Origin: Owenia fusiformis
Taxonomy: Eukaryota > Annelida > Polychaeta > Sabellida > Oweniidae
Length of the DNA: 60,000 bases
NCBI GenBank assembly: GCA_903813345.2
Contig: CAIIXF020000010.1
Coordinates: forward strand, 16,381,181 to 16,441,180
Reading direction: 5' to 3'
Positions within the stretch are counted from its first letter, which is position 1; the number at the start of each line of letters is the position of its first letter. The position numbers and the translations under genes are program-made. Below the pieces are notes generated by a model. It had not been told where the DNA came from, did not search any database, and saw nothing but the letters and a program-made list of their open reading frames with translations. Below are positions 1 through 11,736 of this stretch, piece after piece.

Positions 1-853
1 GATTATTGGCTTTTCATATAGGGGTGTTTTCTCTTGCAGGGCCAATTGTTCTTCTCTCCAGGCCTGAAATTATCATGAAATCTTCTGTGAAAAAAAGATG
101 TACAGATAATTCCTCAAGCAGTTAATAATACGTTCATCAATATTTGTAAAAACACACTTAGTCTTTGACATTATAAATGTATTTATGTCTTCAAGAATCA
201 AGGTGTTAACGCAATGTAATGGACATAATTTTATGAAGCCTGGATGGTTTATTGTAAAATTATTATTAACATGCTGAAACAAATCTTTTATAGAAACCAT
301 AAAATAGACAGTTACGTTTAATTGAAATAAAGATGAACAATGGCCGATGCTTAAGTATAATAAAAAGCATCTGAATTAGAATACTTACTGTAGTTTCATT
401 GACAAGTTTGGCAAGTGTGTTGAACTCAACTTCAGTGAAGATCTCATCTGCTTCGGTCATACCTGCTGTAAAGTTCTTCATGCCTTCTTTGAAGTGAACT
501 GAATAGTTGAGCATAGATTTGAGCGCATCTAAGGCGGCAGGTCTCTCTGATACCTCCTTTACACGTAATATGACATCTTTCATGGCCTTCTGGAGTGACT
601 TTAGCTTATCCTTATAGTCCTAAGAGAAAACAAAACAATTTTTAAAGGGAACATTTATTTAATATATTTATTAGTTTCATGTAGGATTGTCAATGTAGGA
701 CAGGTTCAAATTGTGCTCATTACGTCCCACTTTGATTAGTCTAAAGGGAGATGGCATTGTGGTGGAAGTAGATTTTACATGTAGATTAGCTTAGACACAA
801 TCAAGGAAACTGAAGATCAGCTTTACTTTCATACAAAGTTCAAGATATATTAA

Positions 854-1123
854 TAAAGGACCCACGGTCCTGTGCGCACACAGTGTAGAACCTTCATATT
901 TACAGAAAATTTGACTTTTTGACGTCAAAATCAGCATTTTCTCGAAAACCAGGCGAACTTGGGAAATGGTGATGATAGGTCAAATAGGCATTATGGATAT
1001 GCATAAAATGAATGTGGATATGACTCAATCCGAATAGCAGTTTTAATTTGTGTGGCCAATGTTGAAGGACGGACCAACGGACGGACGTACGCCTGGTTGA
1101 TCCCATAGGCTCACTGTGTGAGC
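854..1123. mobile_element. Non-autonomous insertion (about 270 bp) in intron i/j of HYOU1-1
   Basis: The corresponding introns of HYOU1-2 (near 26823) and HYOU1-3 (near 44340) run straight through, so this block is an insertion private to unit 1. It starts near GGACCCACGGTCC and ends in a short perfect hairpin, GGCTCAC-TGT-GTGAGCC (about 1108-1124), and contains a short GGAC-type run near 1070-1085. No coding potential. The hairpin close to one end fits a small MITE-like or Helitron-like element, but termini and target duplication are unclear. Confidence 0.5.
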
Positions 1124-2871
1124 CAAAAGTCACTTTAAAGCATGAGAATTGTAGGCTGTCAAACTATGGATTAAGTTATGTCACATGCTAATCACATGAC
1201 TCACCTGAGTTGGTACACTGTCTTCCTGTTCATACAGCCAATCAGAAGCCTCACTCAGTTTCCCTGACAACACACTACGTTCCTCTTCTGTTGAGCATTT
1301 CTCATAGTCCTCCTGGTAGAGTTTATCCTGGTAGGTGAATATGTAGGACTCCAGTTCATTTTTGGCAATCTCAAGAAGTCTTTTTTCCTCATCTTTCTTT
1401 CTCATATCATCAATCCTTGAAAACAAGAAAGAACATGACTTATCCCTTAACAAACATTCTCTTGTCAATTATTCTTGACATCCTCTGTCCAGTGAATTAC
1501 TACATCAGGTCTACTGCTGTAGCAAAGGAATACTTGTCCAGATCATTTGCTGTACAAAGGACCCCTTGAACAGTAAACATGAATATGGTAATAAGACGTT
1601 CTAGTTGTTATACAATTTCATGTAAAATTTCAATGTCACTTTTGAAGAATGTAATTGCTGAATCATTGAAGCTTACTTTGATGGCATTATATAGGCCTAA
1701 GCTCATTCACATTGACATCACTCTTAATTGGAAATTTTCCTGACATCATGGCATAACTGCACTCATTTTTAAAACCAAAAATCACATTTTCAATTATATA
1801 ACATTATATAATAAACACAATTTAATCATATTGTAAACTGCACTTACTTTTTCTTCATTGACTGTATTTTATCTTCAGAGGGTTTAGGTAGACCTCTATG
1901 TTCTGTCTTGGCCTCAATAGGTTCTTTGATAGTCTGTGGCTTTGGTGGTTTCTTCTCTTCTTCCTTCTCCTCCTTCTTGTCCTTGTCTCCCTTCTTATCT
2001 TTCTTGCCCTCCTAGAATATCAAGTCCGTCCAATATAAGTTCATGTACAAGTAGCTTCTAAGTACACTAATTGTGTAGTTTGTACCAATACTAATACACT
2101 GTACATGTATATTGTGTAATTTTCCTTCTTTTTCTTTTCTCCATTCTTTGTCTCCTCTTTATCACCATCAGCCTCAGTCTTATCACCTTCCTGTTTAGTC
2201 TCCTCATCAGACTTGCCCTAAAACCACAAGAGAAATATAATGCATTCATGTTTTGAAATGAAAAAAACAAACAAGAGAGAGCAAAGGAGTGGACAAGAAT
2301 GAAAGACAAGCAAGGAAATGAGAGGAACAAACAATGAAAGACAAGTAAGAAAAAAAGAACTAGCAAGTATAGAAGCAATCAATGAAGTACAAACAGGAAA
2401 AGAACAAGCAATGAATAAGGAAGGAATTCATTTCAAATCATACAAACATTTTATATAGGCTGAATATGTTATTGTGAATTTTTCTCCCAAAATTGAGATT
2501 CATCACTTAAATCTTCAATATCTCATTTCAATGTATTTTGTTATTGATCTGATATAATGCACACCTCAGTGGTGTCAGCTTTTTCCTCTGTTGGTTCAGC
2601 ATCATCTGGTTTGTCATCATCTGGTTTGTCATCAGCTGGTTTGTCTTCATCTGCAGGCTTTTCTGCCTCCTCTTTGGTTTCCTAAGAACAACAACATGCA
2701 GAGTGCAGACTAAGACAACACTAGCATAACATATACTGAATAATAAGGACAAAATGGGTCATGGTGGTTGTTTTGAGATGTTTAATTGAGTGAAAAAGAG
2801 AGGAATCAGAATGTAAGTTGGTTAACACTTTCAATGGTATATGATAGAAACATAGAATAGCAAGGAAATAA

Positions 2872-3250
2872 GACAGTTCATTCATATAAGGGGCAGTTCA
2901 TTCATACAAGGGGTCATAAAATCAGACAGTTCATTCACACAAGGGGCCAGAAAATCAGACAGTTCATTCAAACAAGGGACCAGAAAGTCAGACAGTTCAT
3001 TCACACAAGGGGCCAGAAAATCAGACAGTTCATTCAAACAAGGGACCAGAAAGTCAGACAGTTCATTCACACAAGGGGCCAGAAAATCAGACAGTTCATT
3101 CACTCTAGGCCGGTAGTGGGACAGTTCATTCATGTTGGGGACCAGAACATCATATGCAACATTTTATTCACATTAGGGGCCAGAAAATTAGACACTTCAT
3201 TCGATCATGGGCATTCAATATGATTCCATCACACAATGGGCCAGAAAATA
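2872..3250. repeat. 33-bp minisatellite, HYOU1-1 copy, intron e/f
   Basis: About eight to ten degenerate 33-bp units of the form CAGACAGTTCATTCACACAA followed by GGGGCCAGAAAAT. The same array occurs in the same intron of HYOU1-2 and HYOU1-3 but is shortest here. The 33-bp period keeps reading frames open on both strands, giving spurious repetitive ORFs. Confidence 0.85.
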
Positions 3251-6097
3251 TTCAGTTTATTCAAATTTCGGTATGCAACTAACTATAACAACCATGACTA
3301 TCTCCTTTGGAAGAATCCCACCCAGCTGCCATTTTGTCTAACCATCCATTTATTACATTTACACAAATACATTTTTGTTATCACTACTAAATGGATCAGA
3401 ATTGGAAGATTAAATGTGAACTCATTCTATTTTAAAATGGCAGATGGTTGAAATTCTGTTAGTTCAGAAAGTCGTGTAGAGAAAAAATGTTTAAGTCTAG
3501 TCTAAAGTATAGGTTGTGCTACTGCTAATAATGTGCATAGTGTTATCAAATTCAGCGATCTTGATAAATCAATGGAAAAACTTAAATTGTACTTAAAGAA
3601 ATAAGAGAGGTCTTGGTTATTATGTCACAAATAACAAGACATTAATGAACAAAACAACAAACACACACAAATATATATGAACACTGTCAACTGGGACAAA
3701 TGACAACAAAAACATTTAAGTTATAAAATTTCATATGGACAATATACCTCTTTCTCGGGTGTCTCCTTAATTTCATCAGCAGTCTCTTTTTTCTGGTCCT
3801 CAGTGGCCTCTTTCTTTTCACCCTCCTTTGCCTCACCCTCTTTAGCCTCACCCTCTTTAGCCTCTCCTTCCTTCACATCCTCTGATGGCTTCTCGTCTGT
3901 TGAGCCAGAGAAGAAGTTTGAGATTGTGTTGCCTAGTTCTGAAATATTGACAAGGTCTTGTTTTTAAAATATATTTTATGATTGATTTTGCTCACATGAA
4001 TAAATCGTAACCAAATTCCTATCACGGCTGAATTTAATTTTTTTTTATCCACAAATATAAAACATAAAACGGCTGCATTGAATGATACATAATATTTCTC
4101 TAATATTTTTAAGAATTTGCTTCATTGAAAGTTTGAATTCTCAATATTTATAAGAAAGAACATTACAGCTTAACTCTCATAAGTCTGCCATAACTTGCAA
4201 AATTGGCATTTCCTTGTGTCTTTTGATGAACAGAAAAATATTGATTCATATTATTGCAAAATAGCAGGGCACAGATCCAGGGAATCAACTACTAAGAGCT
4301 TTAATTATTTTTCACTTTCATGATCTGGAAAGGTTACATTTGTAATATGACACAATACTGACATACAAAACAAAATAAAGCCCCAAGTGACCAAAATAAA
4401 TTGCCTGTTTCTACCACCTAACATAAAAAAGCATAATTAAAATAATTCAGTCGCTAAAATGCAAAATGTTGAAAAAATGAGATTTATAACTATTTGCTAC
4501 ACTCATGTTCATATTTAATATCAACTCATTGGCAATGATACCACACAGAATGGTGTGATATTACACAGAGAAACCAAAATCGCAAAAATATTGTACATTT
4601 ATTTCAACTCCTTGTATCAGCAATCATTAAACGGGCTTCAACAGTTCAAAGTGTTGAAAGAGTGGTATTGTTAATTCACTATTAGATTTCATATAATGAT
4701 GCACATTGTGAAGCAGTGTTTACACCAGGCGTTCTGCTATGAGATTTCACAACAATTCAGCCAAGGGATTCAACATGTTCAAAGAGGAGGATTTATACAG
4801 ACAGAGAGGTAAATGCTAAATTAATACAGCTAAAGACTTCAAAGTGTTACGTAATATACATCTTTTCACGAAACAGGCCATGTAATATTAATTGCTAATG
4901 CAAGACCCCAAATTAGTATAGTCTGAAGCTAGGAGCTACAACATCCATGTCCCCATGCCACTTACTGGCAAAAGAGAAGGCTTCATCTGTTTTATCTAAA
5001 CAAAAATCAACAAACTGACCCTTCATAATTCCAGACTGTAAAACAGGTTATTCAGCATAGAGCACATTTCTGAGTTCAGAACTCAGAAGTTTACAAAATA
5101 GAACCAGATCTTATAACAAGGTTTACAGTATTATACATAGACAATATCTTCAACTGTTTAACAAAATCACTTTTTAAACTGGAGACCATTTCCGGAAAAA
5201 AGGTTGTCATTAGGATTGCTGTAATTTAATTGTCCTTGATGCATTACTATAGCAACAAAGGACAATTGAATGTCAAAGACAATTGAACGTCACAAGTCGT
5301 CACTGACAATATTTTCAGGAAATGACCCCCCTCTCTGAAAATTAACTGAATCTACAATATTAAGATGCTCTTTACTCAAGACAAGTACCACCTCCCATAT
5401 TTGAATGAATGTGTCAATATTCTATAAGAGATACAATAATCAGGGTATAAGTATTTACAACAACCAATTCTACTCACTAGACAATGTTGACTGGTCATCT
5501 TCTGGTGATGGTTGCTTTTCAAATTGGAACTCGACCTATAAATACAATATTTACAAATGGCTGCTCTTCAATTGGAGTACCTCTTTTAGGTACAATAATA
5601 TTTATAGTTAGCTACTTTTCGACATTTTACGTGAGTCCGATCTTACAGCTGAATGAAATAGGTCCTCTCTAATGTTAACACTAAATTTCATCACATTGAG
5701 CGAACTGGATTTGAGTCCATTTAAAATAGGGCAGATACTGCTGTATTAGAATTCAACTGAAAGGCCAATGAGTATATGCGAATGAAGTGATTTAGTAGAA
5801 TTTCTATCATATTCTTCTAGGAAAACCTCTTCATTCATTTCATCAATTCATCAACATCATTTATAATACCATATCCTTGTTTCTTTTGACATGTACATCG
5901 GTATAACACTCTTTCCTTCAAGACTTTCACTTTAAGATGTATTACCTTATCTAGAACCAGAATTCCGCTCTCATCCATCTTGAAGTGTGCCTTGACCCCC
6001 TTAGACTCTGCATCCTTGCCATATTTGGTATGTGCGTCTGCTACACCCGCCAATGACACCTTGTTCAGTTCAAGGTCACCAAATGTCCTGCAACTAG

Positions 6098-7031
6098 GGG
6101 TTTTCGTAAAACACCGACCGCCGACCACCGACCACCGACCAGTCACTCTCCACAGTGGGGTACATGTGGTCGGTGGTCGGCTGACGGTCTTTTACATAAA
6201 GATGAAAAAATGAAAAATTAGAAGTAAAACTAAAACTGGGAATCCAATGACTATAGTACCTTTACTCGTGATTTAAAAACGTATAATTATCATTTCAAAT
6301 CACGATGAAAACGTTACATCGTCGTGGTGTGTAATGTCATATTTTTAAGTGATGTTTCAGTTGTTAGAAGTTAGACCAATTTCATCCTGGTTAGTCACTT
6401 TGAAAAAAACGCACGTAACATTGCATAAAGTTCATTCTTCATTCATATGAAACGCAATAACAAAAACACACACACATCGTCGATGTTGACGTCGTAACGT
6501 TATGTTTGATTTCTCAGTTGTTAAACGTCAACTGGTAAAAACTACATTTGATATGACAAAAAAAAGCTTTCTAATGGTGTACTGAAATGGTAAGTCACTT
6601 TTAATCCCGATAAGAGAACGCATGTAACATTATATCGTGTTCAGTATTCAGTAGGCTATGACGATAACAAATCATTTTTGTTTCGAAATTGTTAAATTTC
6701 AGTAAAAATTAGGATAGATTCCCGTAGAAACGATAGGTTGGTTAATGATAGGTTAGGACCTAAGGCAGGGCAATTAATCGAGAGGAGACGGTCATGACCA
6801 ATTTGTTTGCTTGCCATTCGTTGCAAGGTACAAAATCGGTAAAAAACGTTGCCTAGTCCAACGATTGACATTCAAAATCAAATTATTAATATTCTAAGGC
6901 TACAAATATGTTCGGTCTTTTACATGATATGGTCGGTCTTTTACACATTTTCTTCAAACCCTGTTTTGAGGCTACCAGTGGAAAACACCGACCGGTCGGT
7001 GGTCGGTGGGGTCGGTCTTTTCCGAAAACCC
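6098..7031. mobile_element. hAT-like non-autonomous DNA transposon at the exon b acceptor of HYOU1-1
   Basis: A 934-bp insertion absent from HYOU1-2 and HYOU1-3. Ends are inverted repeats (GGGTTTTCGTAAAACACCGACC-like on the left, its complement with one change on the right), followed inward by GGTCGG-type short repeats on both sides. The flanking sequence TGCAACTAG is duplicated (6089-6097 and 7032-7040), giving an 8-9 bp target duplication as expected for hAT elements. No transposase ORF. It lies within a few bases of the splice acceptor of exon b (AG at 6089-6088), so the acceptor survives but the native polypyrimidine context is replaced. Confidence 0.75.
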
Positions 7032-7496
7032 TGCAACTAGTTTTGACATAATGTTAGAGTGCAATACTAATCTGATGCTCAAAATTAATGTATTCACCCA
7101 GTTATCATGTTGTTCTCTTACATGTACATGTAACCACATGTAACCAGCAGTGATAATGTCACACTCTGCTTTCTAAAATCTGGGAGGTATCAAATTAGGC
7201 TGGATTCACATTATATGCATTATATACATAGAAACATATAATATTAATTAAGTTAAAAAATAAAACACATTGATTTTAAATTTTATTCATAGTTTCTTAC
7301 TTTAGCTCTGTCTCAGATAAAATGACAGGTCTCCGTAATTAACATCAAATGTGAAGTCTGGGATGTGCTTGTTGAAGTCTGTGGTGTGCATCACCTTCTT
7401 CTGGGGGTATGGGTTCCACCGTCCAAACAGGGTACGTTTAACAGTTTTTGTGGACTCCTTTCCATCATCATCAACTTTGGTTCTTTCAAACTCAAC

Positions 7497-8746
7497 CTAG
7501 GAGGGTGGCAAAATGCATGAATGACATGAGCAAACTGTATTGGAAAATCTCAGAACAATTTTGGAGGGGCATGTTAAGAAATTCTGAACAGTAAAGCCAC
7601 ACTCACATGAGCTCTACAGCAGCCAATTAAGCTTCACAGAATCAATATAGAAAATCTACATCTACTGCTTATCCCTATATTCCACGCTGCATATTTCTCT
7701 CAATTTGGGAAACTAGAGCAACGAACTGTATACTGGGTTAATTTAGCGCTACTTAATTTGGTGATTTTGCCATTTTTACCATTTTTGGCATATTGGCAGC
7801 TATTTAATTTGGAGGATACCAGGGCTTTGACACTGGAACAAAATACAAATTGTTACACATGTTCCTTCAATTCAACTACTATATCTAGTAATTAATTAAT
7901 GAAGCAACTCCCCTGAGCCAATTAATTTGGAAGTGACATGTTCTGATTAACACTCTTATCCTTATCCAGATTTTGTAAAAACTAAACCAGAAGCGACTTG
8001 AACACAAGAGACAACATTTTCATGGATCCCTTTTAAATTTTAGCGAAGAAGTAAATTGGCATTTTTTTCAATTTCACCAAATTAAAGTAGGCGACAAATT
8101 GACCAATCTACAGTAGTTGCCGTAGATCAAATGTGACGGAGGCATTAGAGGTGTCTAATCAATCCGACATTCTGTTTTTCTGGAATCATGATTGAAAAAG
8201 TAAGATGCCACCACAATCAACCCATGTAGTCATGGTGACATTAAAACACTAGTAGTGTACAAAAATGACTTTTGACATTTACAAGTAACTACTGGAGCAC
8301 AATGAAAGGTCACATTGGATTGCAGATATCTCCTTTTGACATCGAACAGATAATTCATCCCTTTTTGACATCTTTTTCTATTCACACTTGGTAGCAAAGT
8401 GCAATGAATATTCTACTTGAATGTACTCTTGCCGTTTATTTTGAGCTAGACCTTCACATTACATGATACAGTAAAACCCGTAAAGTAGAACACCTCTTTA
8501 ACTGTTTAAGTGAAACACCCCAGTCAGTGGAATACCTCCTTAATAGTAGAACACTTCCAGAGTACTGTGACCAATTGACGAATGTTAAATGATCCCCTGC
8601 AAATGAAAAACCTTCTAAATGGAACATTTTTAGAGCTACCAAAGGTGTTCCACTTATGCAGGTTTTACTATACAACAATAAAGTAAAATAACAAGTCTTA
8701 GTATCTAGAGAACATTCTGTCATAAGTGTCTTGACAAAAAACAAAT
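7497..8746. other. Spacer between HYOU1-1 exon a and UGT-1
   Basis: About 1.25 kb separating the two divergently oriented partial/complete genes. I looked here for the upstream HYOU1 exons (ATPase domain) and found none. The corresponding spacers are 36933-38758 and 50443-52236; those two share an extra insertion of about 740 bp that unit 1 lacks. The UGT promoter should lie at the right-hand end, but no TATA box or other clear element is visible. Confidence 0.6.
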
Positions 8747-10278
8747 ATGAGAGTTATTTTACTTTTAGTTCTGAGCTGTTTTGCTCTCGAAAAAGTCAAC
8801 ACTGGAAAGGTAACTTTATATTTTACTTTACATTATTATTACATACCTAAGTAAACAGAGTAAGGTGAAGCACTCCATCAATCTATCTGGGCCATAACTT
8901 TAATTTTTTGGGAAAATTTAACAAACAATTTTGCCTAAATGTCGTTTACATAGTTATAACTGCTACGTTATTATTGTAGGTGTTGATTCAACCTTTTCCA
9001 CTATGTAAGCTATCACGGATTACAGCTATGGAGCAGATAGCACTAATCCTTTCAAAGGCTGGTCATGATATAACATACTTCGTCCACACGGAATACACTG
9101 CCTCAGAAATACTTAAAGCAGCAAATGTTACCATTATCACATATGAGTATCCCACAAAGGACCTAACATACATTCTGGGAGAGGATACGATAACAGATTT
9201 CACGAAAATGACAATTCTAGAAGAAATGGCATTTGTGTTTCAAAAAGGACAAATCCACGACATATATATTAACTATTCAATTTCTGCATATTTCTCAAAT
9301 ATGGACCAATGGAGGGGACTCAAAGCTCAGAACTTTGATTTGATAATATTTGACAGCCACGATTTTGCTTTAGGAAGGCTCATGAAGGAATATCTAGACA
9401 GACCTGCCATACTTTGGTCAAATGCCGGCTTTGAGATGCATATCGATAACTGGCTGGTGCCATTCCCTGTATCATATATACCTATCATGTTTGTGTCATA
9501 AAGTGACCAAATGACTTTTAAAGAACGAGCAATGAATACATTTTACTATGTGGCATTACAGTACTACATGAAAGACTGGTGTGACACGAGAAATAATGCT
9601 TTGGAAAAGGTCGCTGATAAAGTTAGATTGCCTCATAAAATTAGACCTGTTCTCAATGATGCAGACCTCATTTTTATCCAGTCTAATTTTCCATACTTCT
9701 ACCCTCGTCCAATCATGCCAAATGTTGTCCCTGTATTAGGGTTACTAGATCGTGACCATAAGCCAATTGATGCAAAGTTTCTCAACTTCATAGATGGCGC
9801 TAATGATGGTTTTATCATCTTCACACTAGGTACATTGGCAACAGGTTTCGATGCGCAAACTCGGGAAATTTTTGCTACTGCGTTTGCGATGTTGAAACAA
9901 CGAGTTTTATGGAGGTATATTGGCTCTGATCCTCTATCACTAGGCAACAATACAATGTTGTCACCATGGTTACCACAAAACGATCTTCTTGGGCACCCAA
10001 AATTGAAATTATTCATTACCCATTGTGGATCAGGAAGCTCGGGAGAAGCTGTTTACAACGCTGCACCTGTGATTGGTCTTCCTTTATTTTTAGATCAGCG
10101 CCATCACTGTGCTCTTTTGACAAAACGTCATAAAATGGGATTAACATTATCATTTGCTGATATCACATTGGACACATTTTCTGCTGCGATTGTTGAGGTC
10201 CTCGGAAACCCTCAGTACAAGAAAAATGCTGTAAAAGCGCAGAAACTGGTCCGGGATCAACCCATCAATGCTACATAC

Positions 10279-11736
10279 AACAGGATCTTAAGAGGTTCTG
10301 GACAAATCATTTGATTCTGGACTTGACATATTTTTTTTCCAACGAAATCACATCCAAGGGTTGAATTTTTATTGGATATTTAGAGAGCGAGTCCTGTATT
10401 GATTTCAATAAAAAGGTTAAAATAGAACGCTATTTGAGAGTTAATCTTATACTTTCATTACATTGATAAATTAAGGCAAATTCTGAAAAATTTTAAAGTG
10501 CATGCATTTTTTATGAAATATTATCCAAGTATTTAGATGAAACGGTCTTATTTAAATACAAATCATAACATGATGATATTTTTTCATAAAATATTTCTTC
10601 AAGAAATTCAATTGAAGGCTCAAGATAAAACGAGCTAATTTAGGTGAAAACCCTTACATGATGATGTGTTTTCATGACTTCTTTCATAAAATTCCATCAA
10701 GGGGTGAAAATAAAATGATCGAATTTAAGTGATTTAAGGATCACGAGGATAGGTTTTCTTGGATATTTTCTATGAAATCCCATCCAGTGGTCAAGGTAAA
10801 ATTTTTATTTGGTATATTTGGTCACGTGTTCGAACCCATAGAACCATATAGGAACGTCATTTTGAATGTTACGTGATAAATCCATATAAGGCTTTTAGAA
10901 CAATGTGGGGAAAGATGAGGGGAAACCCCTGACACCTGTTCACGATTTTATCCGAACGTTCATCGGATTATTTCGGTTTTTATGCACTTCATTATTTTAC
11001 CGAAGTTTGCCGATTCGATTCGTCGTATTTCGGAATATTGGGGACAATTTTATACTCCATTGGGAGTATTTTTAATCTACTTCTTATTACGAAGATTCCC
11101 GAACCTTGTTCGGATTAATCCGGATTTTCTGACCTACTTCATCTACCGAGATTTAACGAGTTTACATTCGGCTCATTTCGGAATCCTGGTGACAATTTTA
11201 TACTCCATTGGAGTATTTTTGATCTACTTCTCTGGATTTTTGATCTACTTCTTATGACGAAGATTCCCGAATCAGTTCGGATTAATCCGGATTTTCTGAC
11301 CTACTTTATCTACCGAGATTTAACGAGTTAACATTCGTCTCATTTCGGAATCCTGGTGACAATTTTATACTCCATTGGAGTATTTTTGATCTACTTTTTC
11401 TGGATTTTGCCCTACTTATTATAAGTTGACAGCAAGCAAATCAAAAAGTTCGCCATGAACGGGTTTCGATCGACTAACCTAGAGAGTGGAAGCTAAACAC
11501 GCTAGCCATGAGGCTAACGTTCACCTGTGTGAGATGATAAAAGTATCATATATTTATACCGAGCGTCAATTTAGAATGATCTTCGCTTTTGACTCCACTT
11601 AGATACAACTCGTCAGTTGTATCCAGAATAGGTGAACGCCTATGGTGTTAGTGAATAACCAAATCCCAGGCGAGTGGTTCGTATCCCACCGTGATATGTT
11701 ATTTTTGCTTTATTAATACGACAGAAAGGAGCAAGG
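10279..11736 (+). repeat. Left terminal inverted repeat of the 10.56 kb element
   Basis: Pairs with 19399-20834 on the opposite strand. Positions of about 10980-11410 contain a tandem repeat of roughly 180 bp (motifs CCGGATTTTCTGACCTAC and ATTTTATACTCCATTGG), about 2.3 units. The inner part carries two short pol III promoter-like box combinations (see findings). Confidence 0.9.

Larger units (their letters stand above)
1..7496 (-). pseudogene. HYOU1: HYOU1-1: 3' half of a HYOU1/GRP170 gene, decayed, cut by window edge
   Basis: HYOU1 is the ER-lumen Hsp110-type chaperone that acts as nucleotide exchange factor for BiP. Exons, 5' to 3' on the minus strand: a 7301-7496, b 5946-6087, c 5478-5535, d 4966-4995, e 3748-3938, f 2565-2681, g about 2121-2217, h 1848-2011, i 1205-1415, j 389-619, k 1-63 (continues off the window). 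Family matches include [12 protein letters not shown] (exon e), [13 protein letters not shown] (i) and [19 protein letters not shown] (j). Damage: exon a has lost one base in an A-run near 7319 (four A on the plus strand, five in copies 2 and 3), shifting the frame; it also carries an in-frame 9-bp gain. Exon g lacks the 3' end and GT donor seen in the other copies. A 934-bp transposon abuts the exon b acceptor. No exons for the ATPase half occur upstream. Identity is secure; loss of function is inferred from these lesions. Confidence 0.85.

Noticed and set aside
1181-1468. Single-exon reading of HYOU1 ORFs (also 266-583, 26879-27166, 43693-44010)
   Set aside because: The apparent starts and ends run into introns. 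True exon limits are set by AG/GT borders and phase agreement between copies.
10982-11257. ORF present in both TIRs (also 19881-20135)
   Set aside because: It reads through the internal tandem repeat of the TIR, is only 84-91 codons, and has no recognisable domain.
11440-11700. tRNA genes
   Set aside because: A- and B-box-like strings exist but acceptor and T-stem pairing fails; not a credible cloverleaf.
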